Positions 1 through 10,200 of a stretch of DNA of 64,000 nucleotides are shown one piece after another (the stretch's first letter is position 1; every line of letters starts with the position of its first letter). The DNA is taken from positions 1-64,000 of the forward strand of contig CAWKJU010000013.1 in NCBI GenBank assembly GCA_963849955.1, read 5' to 3'. Source of the DNA: CAWFGW01 sp963849955. GTDB lineage: Bacteria; Bacteroidota; Bacteroidia; Cytophagales; JAAEPT01. The translations under genes and the position numbers were made by a program. The notes under the pieces were generated by a model. That model was not told where the DNA came from, made no database searches, and saw nothing but the letters and a program-made list of their open reading frames with translations.

Positions 1-1156
1 AAACCCTATCCAGAACTTGTTATCACGTTAGCAGTGTTTGTTATCTTGGTTTTTTTTAACTTTTCACAACCGCATATTTCCTACGAATCGGAACCGCTGT
101 TGGATGCTCACCAATATGCAAAAGGCTATTTGTTTTTTAATAAAGACATCTCCCACTATAGTGTTAAATTCCCTTACAACACCCGCATTGGCATTCCTTT
201 TTTAGCTGCCCAAGTAAGCAAGGACGATTTAATTCTCAGCTTTAAATTAGTGAATAGTGCATGTTGTTATAGCCATCCCTTTTTTGTTTGAAACGATGAA
301 ACGGTTACACCTACCTATGGTCACTTGATTTGTGTTTTGGTTTTTTATACTTTTTCACTGGTTAGGTCCTGTTCGCTATCTCCACCATGAGCCCATTCAA
401 GTAGACAGTGCTTGTTATCTTATTTATGGACTTTTTTGCTGGATGCTCGTATCCAAAAAGTACCGTTGGGTGTATTTTGTAACCCTCTTATCCGTGCTAT
501 TTAAGGAATCACTGTTTCCTTTTTTGTTAGTGACTTCCTCCTTCTTTTTTTACAACAAGCAGAAAACCGAAAGCTTCCATTTTTTCATCAGCTTCTTAGT
601 CGGTTTATTCGCCTTGTATGGTCTTCGTTATTTTTTCCCACCAGTCATAGAACACTGGCAGCACCATGGTGCGATTACTATTTTAAGAATATTTAAAATG
701 ATTCTTTTAAGTCCTACTATTCTCATCCGATGGTTTGCTTCCATGATAGTCACCTTTGGATTTTTGCTACTCTTTAAAAACTATTCTAAAAAAATTTACA
801 CGAAACTATCAGCTTGGCTTTTGGGTACAGCGCTATTATTAGGTCTAATTGCAGGTGGTGACCACAGCCGATTAATTTTTACAGGAATTCCTTTTCTGCT
901 GCTTTTCTTCCATGATTTTCCCTTAACAAAAAAAGAAGGCGTGTTCTTCACTGTTTTTTCTCTTCCTTTCTTTCACCTGTTTAGTAGTATTCCCGACATC
1001 ACAGCTGGTTCCGTTTACGACAGTTGGCATCCTGAATATGCCCCTTGGCAATTGTTAATGCTTGCTTTCGGCTATACAGGTGTTTGTTATTTCTTATGGA
1101 AAGTGTTTTCAAAAATGGAGTTTACTCTTCCCAAGTGGCTTCACAAAAAACTTTAA
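1..1156 (+). pseudogene. Broken polytopic membrane protein (cut by window start)
   Basis: The reading frame is open from base 1 and runs to a stop at 289-291; a second piece in another frame runs from about 254 to 1156. The two join well if one base is gained or two are lost near 255-268: the second frame then reads a hydrophobic stretch (VVIAIPFLFETMK) directly after FKLVNSA. A further in-frame TGA at 326-328 interrupts the second piece before FVFWFFILFHWLGP. The whole encodes many transmembrane segments, with charged-aromatic loops such as LDAHQYAKGYLFF and YNTRIGIPFLAA that recall uncharacterised Bacteroidota membrane proteins, possibly glycosyltransferase-like, but I do not recognise the family. 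TGA is a normal stop elsewhere in this window, so the stop is probably a true lesion or a sequencing error. The 3' end overlaps the convergent lipoprotein gene by 35 bases. Confidence 0.65.
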
Positions 1157-1733
1157 AAATACGGTAGCCCGTTTTTGGTACCCAAATCATGTTCAATGAA
1201 ACCGTTAACTCGTCATTTTTCCACACTTGTTTGCGCTTCCACATATCCAGCATTTCAAATCGTTCTTTCTTTAAATGACCATCGCCCTCAGCTGGTAATC
1301 CATATTGCTCAGTAAGCTGATTGGCTACTTGTTCATATTTCTTATGGTAAACGTCTATGTTATTGATCTCCCCCACCATAATGCTATCTAATTGTTCTGG
1401 AGTCAAGTTTGGTACAATCTTACTCCACTCATACATCACTTTTTCAACTTTGTCTGCTTTGGAAAAATAATAGCGCACTTTTAAGGGTAATGTTGCTGAT
1501 GCATCACGCATGTATACCTCCGCCTCTTTTGTCAAGTCACTTTCATGCAAGGTGCCACCCTGCACTTTTTCATGAGCAACTATTGCAGCTTTTGTTGCTT
1601 GTTCAAACCAGAGTTCCGTGTCAAGTTGATCATCGGAGCAAGAAGAAAAACCAATAACCGTCAATAATATCAAAATTAATTTATAGACTCTTCGCTCTCG
1701 CTCGGAGTGACATTTGTTTTTAAGAATGAACAT
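1122..1733 (-). CDS. Lipoprotein of unknown function
   Basis: The protein has 203 residues. After a long positive N-region it has a hydrophobic stretch and a lipobox FSSC (Cys at about residue 32), so it is expected to be exported, lipid-modified and held in the outer or inner membrane. The mature part is charged, helical and rich in Lys and Glu; I do not recognise a domain. The ATG lies directly against the stop of the upstream transporter gene (TAG ATG), so the two are cotranscribed and probably translationally coupled. The first 17 residues are odd: the DNA at about 1681-1712 reads CACTCCGAGCGAGAGCGAAG, a sequence that looks like a small dispersed repeat read through as KCHSERERRV. No later ATG lies before the signal peptide. 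Confidence 0.7.
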   Translation of the reverse strand: MFILKNKCHSERERRVYKLILILLTVIGFSSCSDDQLDTELWFEQATKAAIVAHEKVQGGTLHESDLTKEAEVYMRDASATLPLKVRYYFSKADKVEKVMYEWSKIVPNLTPEQLDSIMVGEINNIDVYHKKYEQVANQLTEQYGLPAEGDGHLKKERFEMLDMWKRKQVWKNDELTVSLNMIWVPKTGYRIFKVFCEATWEE

Positions 1734-3047
1734 CTACGCCTCTAATTTTGTGTTATAAATCTGTTTGGAAGGGATTTGTCGCAATAAGAAAAACCCGAGT
1801 ACAAAGAACAACGCTAATGCTGCAGCAGAATTATTTTGCGTACCAGTAATTAGTAGGATTAAACCATAGACAAAAGTTCCCACCGCAGTTGATGATTTTT
1901 CTAAGACCTCGTAAAAACTGAAATAAGAAGCATGATCTTCGGTATCTACAGGCATTAATTTGGAATACGTACTTCGGGAAAGGGATTGCACTCCACCCAT
2001 AACGGCACCTACAAATACGCCCAGGATATAGAACTCTAACTTCATTCCTTCTTTCATGAAAAAGGCAGCAATACATACTCCTATCCAAATCAATAAGGTG
2101 ATAGAAAGTGAATAGACATTGCCTTTTTTAGCAGAGATTTTTGCAAACACATACGCACCACCAATAGCAACAATTTGAAGAATTAAAACTAAAATAATTA
2201 ACTCGTTCATTTCCATGTTAATGACTTCTTCACCAAAAATGGTAGCCATGTACATGACGGTTTGCACGCCCATGTTATACAAGAAAAAAGCAACTAAAAA
2301 CTTGCGAAGCAGAGGCAACCTTTTGCTTTCCGCCCACACTTTTTTCAGCTCTGAAATACTTTTTGAAAGTATGTTCTCTTTTACTTCCTTCTTAAAAACA
2401 TTGTTTGGCAAGCGTGCAAAGGTGATTTGTGCAAACCCCATCCACCACACTCCTACGCTTAAAAATGAGATGCGGGCTGCCATACTTTCTTCCATACCCA
2501 ATACTTCATGGAAGGTAATCATCGCCAAGTTGGCTACTAACAAGATCACACTACCGATGTACCCCAATGAAAACCCTTTAGCACTTACCTTATCGAAATG
2601 TTCTTCAGTAGCTATTTCAGGTAAAAAGGCATTATAGAACACGATACTTCCGGCAAACCCAATAGCTGCAAGCGAAAAAGAAAATATGCCGAGTTCAAGG
2701 GTGTCTGATTCAATGAAGTAAAGGGAAATGCACGATAAACTACCCAAATAACAAAAGAACTTCATGAACGAAAGTTTGTTGCCTTTTGTATCTGCAATGG
2801 AAGATAACAACGGATTTAATAACGCTACTAATAAGAATGAAAACGATAAGGTATAGGAATACAACACCGTATTTTTGACCGTAAAACCTAAAAAATCAAC
2901 CATATGATCTTTACCACCTGTCACCCCAAAAAAGTAAGAAGGAAACACGGCTGTGGATATAGTCAACGAATAGACCGAGTTGGACCAATCGTACATACAC
3001 CAAGCGTTAATGGTTCGGGGATTATTTTTTTCGAGTGCTGTTTTCAA
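1734..3047 (-). CDS. UMF1/Atg22-type MFS transporter
   Basis: The protein has 437 residues and about 12 hydrophobic segments. The N-terminal signature WCMYDWSNSVYSLTISTAVF (about residues 16-35) is typical of the UMF1 branch of the major facilitator superfamily (vacuole-effluxer Atg22-like), where it starts the first helix. A second mark is GGVQSLSRSTYSKLMP (about residues 353-368), which lies in the central part of the C-terminal half in this family. It is an inner-membrane transporter; the substrate of bacterial UMF1 proteins is unclear. It is the first gene of a two-gene leftward unit with the lipoprotein downstream, and is divergent from the TonB receptor. Confidence 0.85.
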   Translation of the reverse strand: MKTALEKNNPRTINAWCMYDWSNSVYSLTISTAVFPSYFFGVTGGKDHMVDFLGFTVKNTVLYSYTLSFSFLLVALLNPLLSSIADTKGNKLSFMKFFCYLGSLSCISLYFIESDTLELGIFSFSLAAIGFAGSIVFYNAFLPEIATEEHFDKVSAKGFSLGYIGSVILLVANLAMITFHEVLGMEESMAARISFLSVGVWWMGFAQITFARLPNNVFKKEVKENILSKSISELKKVWAESKRLPLLRKFLVAFFLYNMGVQTVMYMATIFGEEVINMEMNELIILVLILQIVAIGGAYVFAKISAKKGNVYSLSITLLIWIGVCIAAFFMKEGMKLEFYILGVFVGAVMGGVQSLSRSTYSKLMPVDTEDHASYFSFYEVLEKSSTAVGTFVYGLILLITGTQNNSAAALALFFVLGFFLLRQIPSKQIYNTKLEA

Positions 3048-3261
3048 TTTTTTGCTGATTTAAGAACTCAAAGATAAAATAAATTATGAAGGATGGGTTT
3101 GCAGATGATATCAAATGCACATACTTTAGTTGATTGAAAAATTAATGAACTAAAGTGACAGTTGGTAGGATGCTGTTTCGTTTGATCAATTCAATCGATA
3201 TTAAAGAAGCTTTTTATCTAAAAATAATTAACTTGTTGTTAGCTATTATCTATTTTAAAAA

Positions 3262-5529
3262 TTGTCAACCAGTTTGAAACAGTTTCTTTTTCTTTTTATT
3301 ATAGTTTCGTACATCTTTATATTTAGTTGGCAACCCATTTATGGGCAAAAAAATACTGCTGAAAATGATTCAATAAATAAATTATTCGATTTAACTATTG
3401 AGGAATTAATGAATGTTACGGTTGTTTCTGCTTCCAAAAAAAACGAACCCACGTTTAATGCTCCGGTAACAATTAGCAGCATCTCAAAAGACGAAATACT
3501 TCATTCGGGTGTGACAACTATCCCTGAAGCACTAAGGTTGGTTCCTGGTGTGTTTGTTACTGAATCTACGAACGGAAATTTTGAAGTTCAGATAAGAGGA
3601 ATCAATAGTGCCCCACCTGCATCAACACTTTACAATTCATCAAACCACATCACGCTTGTGATGATTGACAACAGACCAGTATACAATTATTTCAATGGTG
3701 GTACTTTCTGGGAGACATTGCCTATAGGACTTCATGATGTAGAACGAATAGAAGTGATTAGAGGCGCTGCTTCTGCTTTATATGGACCAAATGCTGCCGC
3801 TGGTGTCATCAATATCATTACCAAAAAACCAACCAAACAAGGAACTCGAGCCTATTCAAACATCATTATGGGCACTTACAAATCAACGATTAGTAATGCC
3901 GCTATCTCCTACAGGAAAAATAACTTTAGCGCGATAGTATCCGCTAACTTCCAACACAGGGATCGGACTCAGGAAACTTATTATAACTGGGTCGACAACT
4001 CCTATACCGTCAGAGATTCTATTCGTACACACATTCCGCAACAAAAAATTTTAAGAGACACGGAGTTAAACCCTAATGCAAAAACAGCTTATCCAGATCC
4101 TTCAAAAGCTTTGCAAAAACTAGGTTATAATGCCTTTCTGGAATATAAATTAGCAGATGACAACTATTTAAACCTCACATTTGGTGGTCAAACCTCCGAG
4201 GCACATGTGGCCTTTGCTGATAACCTTGCTACTCCACTTACCTACCGTACATCCACTACCCAATATATCGATGCTAAAATGAAGTTGGGTGGACTCAATA
4301 TTCTGCTCGCAGATAATTTTGGCACTCAAAACATTGGAAAAGGACTATCAGGTTACAAACTTGATTTAAATACCTTTGATGCTGTAGCTGAATATGATAT
4401 ACAACTAGGAAAACTTTTACTTAAGCCCGGGGTAAATTTTAGACATGCTACTTATGATGACTCCAATTATTGGGATATAGAAAATAATAATGGTTTTATA
4501 AATGGAAAAAAACGATTATTGAATTTTGCAAGTTCCTTAAGAGCAGAGTACACGATTGCCGACCGTTTAAAACTTGTTGCAGCTACTCGCTTTGACTCGT
4601 ATGATTTTACAGATAAAAAATACTTATCCTATCAGTTATCCTCGAATTATGCCATTAACAACAACAATATTGTACGTGCTCAATATGCTGTAGCTTATAA
4701 AGGACCTTCTTTTTATGATACGTTTAACTCACAGTCTATCCTTGTTGACTCAACGCAAGCTTCACCTAATGTTTATTACGACACCTATGCTGATTTGGAA
4801 GGAAGCACTTCTATCAATCAATTACAAATCAATTCTTGTGAATTGGGTTATCGGACAAAAATCAACAACCATTTTCATTTTGAAATAGATGTTTTTTACC
4901 AGGAGCTTAAAAACTATATCCTTCCTATGAATATTTATGGGGTTATCGATTATGAAAATGAAACGATCTCAGCAAAACAAAAAATCATAAATATTGATTT
5001 GCAATCACAACAACTCGGAAGCACCATAGCCTTAAACTTTAGTACCGAAAAATTCCAGATTAAACCGTTTCTTACTCTCCAGAAAACGTGGTTTAAAAAC
5101 GCCACAAAATACAGAAGAGATACTTCTTCTACTACAAAACCCGATTTGAGTTCTAGTTTCCACAACACATACGATACCATTTCGTCCCTTCAACCCAAAG
5201 CCTTTGGCGGCCTTTACCTCAACTATAGGTTTTCTTCAAAATGGGATATCGCTTTAACGACCTATTTCTATTCTAAACATCAATATGACAACATCATGAG
5301 TGCCATAACTCGAATTAATGTTGACCCTGAAATTCAAAAGACCTACACCAACGGTATTGGTACCATTAGCGGTAAAGTACTCTTCAATTTAAAAGTGGCT
5401 TACAAACCTATTCCTAAAGTGGAATTGTCACTTTTATTAAAAAACCTGTTGAATCAAGACCAATTTGAATATACACGTACAGATAAAGTTCCATTTATGG
5501 CATTCATTGGGGGAAGTGTAAATTTTTAG
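3262..5529 (+). CDS. TonB-dependent outer-membrane receptor
   Basis: The protein has 755 residues. A Sec signal peptide (about 1-28, ending near YGQ) is followed by a short segment FDLTIEELMNVTVVSASKK, which in Bacteroidota receptors precedes the plug. The plug covers about residues 50-175, with APVTISSISKDEIL, the RIEVIRGAASALYGPNAAAG block and the closing GVINIITKK. The rest is a beta-barrel of alternating aromatic strands that ends in the typical terminal Phe (GGSVNF). It imports a ligand across the outer membrane with energy from TonB/ExbBD. No SusD partner, carboxypeptidase-like N-terminal domain or neighbouring uptake gene is present, so the ligand is unknown. The likely start is TTG at 3262; another TTG at 3274 is possible, and there is no ATG before the signal peptide. 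Confidence 0.9.
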   Translation: MSTSLKQFLFLFIIVSYIFIFSWQPIYGQKNTAENDSINKLFDLTIEELMNVTVVSASKKNEPTFNAPVTISSISKDEILHSGVTTIPEALRLVPGVFVTESTNGNFEVQIRGINSAPPASTLYNSSNHITLVMIDNRPVYNYFNGGTFWETLPIGLHDVERIEVIRGAASALYGPNAAAGVINIITKKPTKQGTRAYSNIIMGTYKSTISNAAISYRKNNFSAIVSANFQHRDRTQETYYNWVDNSYTVRDSIRTHIPQQKILRDTELNPNAKTAYPDPSKALQKLGYNAFLEYKLADDNYLNLTFGGQTSEAHVAFADNLATPLTYRTSTTQYIDAKMKLGGLNILLADNFGTQNIGKGLSGYKLDLNTFDAVAEYDIQLGKLLLKPGVNFRHATYDDSNYWDIENNNGFINGKKRLLNFASSLRAEYTIADRLKLVAATRFDSYDFTDKKYLSYQLSSNYAINNNNIVRAQYAVAYKGPSFYDTFNSQSILVDSTQASPNVYYDTYADLEGSTSINQLQINSCELGYRTKINNHFHFEIDVFYQELKNYILPMNIYGVIDYENETISAKQKIINIDLQSQQLGSTIALNFSTEKFQIKPFLTLQKTWFKNATKYRRDTSSTTKPDLSSSFHNTYDTISSLQPKAFGGLYLNYRFSSKWDIALTTYFYSKHQYDNIMSAITRINVDPEIQKTYTNGIGTISGKVLFNLKVAYKPIPKVELSLLLKNLLNQDQFEYTRTDKVPFMAFIGGSVNF

Positions 5530-5576
5530 TTTTACCTTCAAGCTAACTTCCAATTTATAATCCAAAAGACAGTTAT

Positions 5577-6026
5577 ATGCCTACTCGTATAATGAAAGCA
5601 AAAAAAAGAATCGCTTTAGTAGCTCACGATAACAAAAAACCAGAATTAATAGAATGGGTAAACAGAAATATAGACAACCTTACCCAACACATCCTTTTTG
5701 CTACGGGAACTACAGGAGGTTTATTAGAGGAAATACTTGATATACCTATCACTAAATTTCTAAGTGGTCCGTTAGGCGGTGACCAACAGATTGGAGCGGC
5801 AATTTCAGAAGGTGAAATTGACATTTTATTTTTCTTTTGGGATCCCATGGCTGCACAGCCTCACGACCCAGACGTGAAAGCACTCTTACGATTGGGTGCG
5901 GTATGGAATATACCAATCGCCTGTGATGGTGCTTCGGCTGATTTTTTAATTTCTTCTCCATTGATGAATCAGGAATATGAGGTTGTAATACCTGATTACA
6001 GCACCTATGTAAAAAGGGTCATTTAA
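5577..6026 (+). CDS. mgsA: Methylglyoxal synthase
   Basis: The product converts dihydroxyacetone phosphate to methylglyoxal and phosphate, a bypass of lower glycolysis used when sugar phosphates build up. It has 149 residues, the usual size. The family motifs are all present: ALVAHDNKK at the N-terminus with the conserved His, ATGTTGG for phosphate binding, SGPLGGDQQIGA with the catalytic Asp, and FFWDPMAAQPHDPDVKALLR with the conserved Asp and His. The ATG at 5592 (MKAKKR) fits the usual family N-terminus better than 5577 and would give 144 residues. The gene lies 47 bases after the TonB receptor on the same strand and may be cotranscribed, although no functional link is known. Confidence 0.95.
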   Translation: MPTRIMKAKKRIALVAHDNKKPELIEWVNRNIDNLTQHILFATGTTGGLLEEILDIPITKFLSGPLGGDQQIGAAISEGEIDILFFFWDPMAAQPHDPDVKALLRLGAVWNIPIACDGASADFLISSPLMNQEYEVVIPDYSTYVKRVI

Positions 6027-6042
6027 TTAACCACAGAAACTA

Positions 6043-6972
6043 TTAAACTTTTTCAGGTTTTTCATGATCTTTTTGCTCATATCGCGTGATTTTTTCAGCA
6101 TGGTGAGACGGTTTAATATAATAACCATACCTCCTACCGAAAACCAATGTGAACTCTGCACCAAAAAACACAATGATGCATGAATAGGAGATCCATAATA
6201 AAATTAAAATAACTGCACCACTGGCTCCAAAACCAGAACTTGGATCAGAAAAACTCATATATAAGGAGATGAGACTTTTACCTATTGTAAATAAAACTGC
6301 TGTGATAAACGAACCCAACCACACCATTTTCCATTTAATTTTCACATCGGGCAGCACCTTATAAATCGCTGCAAAAAGCACTGTAGTTATCCCGATTGAT
6401 AGGATGAAATTTGCTACCTGTGAAAAAATGACTAACTCCGATCCAAAATGAGACGACAACCAATCACTTATAATCCCAATAATTGTACTGATCACTAAAG
6501 ACATTAACAGTAAAAAGCCGACCACTATAACTATTCCTAATGAAGTAAACCGATCCTTTATAACTTCTTTTATACCCGCATCTTCTTTTTTTCTGACGTC
6601 CCAAACGTTATTTAAAGCATTTTGCAATTGAATAAACATACCTGTTGCCCCAAATAATAGTGTACCAATACCTATTATACTTGAAAGTAGCGATTGATCT
6701 TCGAACCGCACACTGGAGAGAATATCCTGAATGTTTTTTCTCGAATCTTCTCCTAAGAATGCAACCAACTCATCAGTCATTTTATTGGTGGTTGTGGCAC
6801 TGTCTAAGAAAAACCCTAAAATTGATAACGTAATAAGTAATAAACCCGGCAAAGAAAACACAGCATAATAGGCAACTGCTGCCGCTTTAGCGAAAGGATC
6901 ATCTTTCATCCAACCTTTTGAAGTTTCTTTTAATAAGCTTAATGAATCTCGAAGTTTAAATTTGCCTTCCAT
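6043..6972 (-). CDS. YihY/BrkB-family inner-membrane protein
   Basis: The protein has 309 residues and six hydrophobic segments. The family marks are the N-terminal DPFAKAAAVAYYAVFSLPGLL segment (split over residues 25-45), the FGATGMFIQLQNALNNVWDV region around residue 110-130, and the late GAVILILLWISYSCIIVFFG helix. This is the UPF0761/YihY group, once called RNase BN by mistake. The true function is unknown; some members have been proposed to be transporters. The C-terminal 35 residues are hydrophilic and cytoplasmic. It converges with mgsA at a 16-base gap. Confidence 0.88.
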   Translation of the reverse strand: MEGKFKLRDSLSLLKETSKGWMKDDPFAKAAAVAYYAVFSLPGLLLITLSILGFFLDSATTTNKMTDELVAFLGEDSRKNIQDILSSVRFEDQSLLSSIIGIGTLLFGATGMFIQLQNALNNVWDVRKKEDAGIKEVIKDRFTSLGIVIVVGFLLLMSLVISTIIGIISDWLSSHFGSELVIFSQVANFILSIGITTVLFAAIYKVLPDVKIKWKMVWLGSFITAVLFTIGKSLISLYMSFSDPSSGFGASGAVILILLWISYSCIIVFFGAEFTLVFGRRYGYYIKPSHHAEKITRYEQKDHEKPEKV

Positions 6973-7262
6973 CTATTACTATTTTAAATCGTTGTTTTAT
7001 AGCTATAATATTAACTAACCACTGTGGTTGCTTATCAAAAATTATGCTTAGTAATTTTTAGTGATTAGTGACCGCTATAATTGATAATTAGCAAAATTTC
7101 AACAAAAAAAGTGTTGACTATTGGGGAAAAAAAGAAACACTTCAAAAGTCACTATTGGAGGTTTTTTCTGCTAATGATTTTTTTTGAGTTCGACTATTCA
7201 ACTTCTCATGGTATAATATCTTATATTAATGGTTTCAACTGGTACAACATTACAACAAAACT
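6973..7262. other. Divergent intergenic region
   Basis: These 290 bases separate the YihY gene from the divergent alpha-2-macroglobulin gene. The sequence is very A/T-rich. It contains a small perfect inverted repeat, AACCAC T GTGGTT, at 7017-7029. I see no convincing gene, terminator or TAnnTTTG box. The open frame at 7081-7299 overlaps the start of the large gene and has no coding character. Confidence 0.5.
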
Positions 7263-10200
7263 ATGTTCGCTAAAATCTCCCCTAAACTCATTGCCATAGC
7301 AATAGGTACAATTACCCTTTTTGCCGTAGGTTTCTACTTTTTAAACAAAACATCCTCTACCTCTTCGGAAAAGTATGTTGAGAAAGAAGTCAATGAAGCC
7401 TTTAATGAATATATCGCTGCCTACTCTTCAGGTAATATCTCCATCAGTTCGACTATTCAAATTCGCTTTACACAACCACAAATTACTGAGGATAAAATCG
7501 GTACTACTGAAACGCGGGAGCTTTTCAACTTTTCTCCCTCCATTAAAGGTGATGTTAAATGGGTGGATGTTTTCACTCTTGAATTTCAACCAACAGAATG
7601 GTTAAAACCAGACCAAGTGTATGAAGTCAAATTCCACTTGTCTGATTTGATGGAGACAAAAAAAGGATTGGAAAAATTTGAGTTCAACTTTCACACCCTT
7701 AAACAAGATTTTGAAGTCACAATTGGCAACTTACTAACCTCTGCCGAAAACATGAAAAAGGTGGCTTTATCGGGTAAACTCATTACTGCGGATGTAGCAC
7801 AACAAGAAAAAATTGAAGCGACCCTATCCGCTACTCAAAATAATAACACCTTAGAAATCACCTGGAATCACTTAGGTGATACCGAACATGAATTTACAAT
7901 TGCCAACATCGACCGAAAAGAAACAGCCAGTGAAGTAGTTTTAAATTGGGATGGGGCAAAGATTGACGTTGATAAAAAAGGGGAATCCAAAACTAAAATC
8001 CCTGCCCTGGGTGACTTTCAAATTATGAGTGTCACACCTCAAGTTGGAACCGAACAATATATACTCATTTCCTTCTCTGATCCGCTTGACCCTTCTCAGG
8101 ATTTAAAAGGATTGATTACCACCAACCAAAACCGTGATCTGAAATTCATCATTGAAAACAACTTTATTCAGGTTTACCCGAGTAAAAAAATTATTGGCTC
8201 TTTTGAATTAACTCTGCATCCAGGCATCAAAAATGTCTTAGGCTACAAGTCAAAAAAAGAACAGAAACATATTCTAGTCTTTGAACAAGTAAAACCTGCT
8301 GTACGTCTTATAGGTTCTGGGGTAATTGTCCCGGCTTCCAATGGGCTCATCTTCCCTTTTGAAGCAGTAAGTTTAAAAGCCGTTGACATTACCATCACCG
8401 AGATTTTTGAAAACAATGCTATTCAGTTTTTCCAGCACAACAACATAGACGGAAGTCATGATTTAAAACGTGTGGCTCGACCGATTTTTAGAAAAAGTCT
8501 TGTGCTCAACAACAACAAACTACTCAACCTCAATAAGTGGAACCGTTTTTCTATTGATTTAGCCAAACTTATTCAACCCAACCCTGGTGCCATCTACCAA
8601 GTAGAAATAGGGTTCAGACAAAGTCAAAGTGTCTACAGCTGTGGTGGCGAAGCAGCGCAGGATGAATTAACACCCATCAATGATGAGGCGTGGACAGCCG
8701 AGTCGTACACTGATTATTCGTATTGGGATTATGCTGAAGGAGAATATTATGAAGAATACGACTGGCAAGAGCGTGACAACCCGTGCCATTCAACCTATTT
8801 TCGAAGCAACGACAAAAGTGCCACAAGAAACATCATCGCCAGTAACTTAGGGATCATTTCTAAAATCGGGAAAGACGATAAAGTATTCATAGCGGTCACA
8901 GATATTAATACCACCAATCCTATTGAAAATGTAACCATCGAAGTCTACGATTTCCAACAACAGCTCATCACCCAAGGAGCAACAGATAACAACGGGTTTT
9001 TAACGCTCAAAACTAATAGAAAATCATTTCTGATTAAGGCCACTAAAGAAAACGATATCAACTACTTAAAGGTAGATGATGGGTCTGCGCTTTCCTTAAG
9101 CAACTTTAATGTGGGTGGTACAACCATTCAAAAAGGGTTGAAAGGATTTATCTATGGCGAACGCGGTGTTTGGCGACCGGGCGACACCTTGTATATGACC
9201 TTAATTTTGGAAGATAAAAATCATGTGTTACCCAAGAACCACCCCGTAATTTTTGAACTCCGCAATCCTGATGGGAAACTAGAACATAAGCTCGTTAAAA
9301 AATCTAACGTGAATGGGTTTTATACCTATCAACCCATCACCAGCAACGAAGCGATGACGGGCAACTGGCGGGTATATGCAAAAATTGGGAACACCTCATT
9401 TTCTGAGCGTGTGAAGATTGAGACCATCAAACCCAACCGACTGAAAATTGATTTAGACTATGGAAAAGAATACCTCACTGTAAATGATAAAAACCTCAAG
9501 GGTGATTTAGAAGTCAAGTGGCTGCATGGCGGTATTGCTAAAAACTTAAAAGCTGAATTTGAACTCGTTTTGACCAAAGCAAACACCACGTTCCCAAAAT
9601 ATGAAACGTACACCTTTGAAGATCAAACGCGACAATTTACTCCTGAGGTCTTCTCGATTTTTGAAGGTGAACTAGACAGTGAAGGAAAAGCTCAAATCCC
9701 GGCTAGCATCGAAATTGAAGGTGATGCTCCTGGTAAATTAAACGCACACTTTAAAGGGAAAGTCTATGAGCAAGGCGGTGACTTTAGCATCAACCAATTT
9801 ACATTCCCTTATTATCCTTATAATTCATTCGTAGGTGTTCGTTTACCTGAAGGTGATCACCGCGGTATGTTATTGACAGACAAAGAGCAACCGGTTGACA
9901 TCATTTGTTTAACTCCGGAAGGAGAACCAACTGGTAACAAATATGTGACTTGCCAAGTCTACAAGTTAGATTGGAAATGGTGGTGGGACCAATCGTCTAA
10001 CAGTTCTTCCAACTACATTGGAGTTAGTTATCGAACACCTATTGCGGAACAGCAAGTTAAAATAACGGATGGCAAAGGGACTTTTCCAATGAAAATCAAC
10101 TACCCGGAATGGGGACGATATTACGTAAAGGTCACCGACAACAAGTCAGGACACTCAGCAGGTAAAATTGTCTATTTTGACTGGCCAGGTTGGGCAGGAA

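Noticed and set aside
326..328. TGA read as Trp (alternative genetic code)
   Set aside because: Many genes here end in TGA, for example the alpha-2-macroglobulin gene, so TGA is a stop in this organism.
6043..6972. Ribonuclease BN
   Set aside because: The name was given to this family in error; no nuclease motif is present and the protein is an integral membrane protein.
7081..7299. Open frame of 72 codons before the alpha-2-macroglobulin gene
   Set aside because: It overlaps the start of the large gene in another frame, has a Lys/Ser/Phe-rich composition expected of A/T-rich spacer, and has no recognisable motif.
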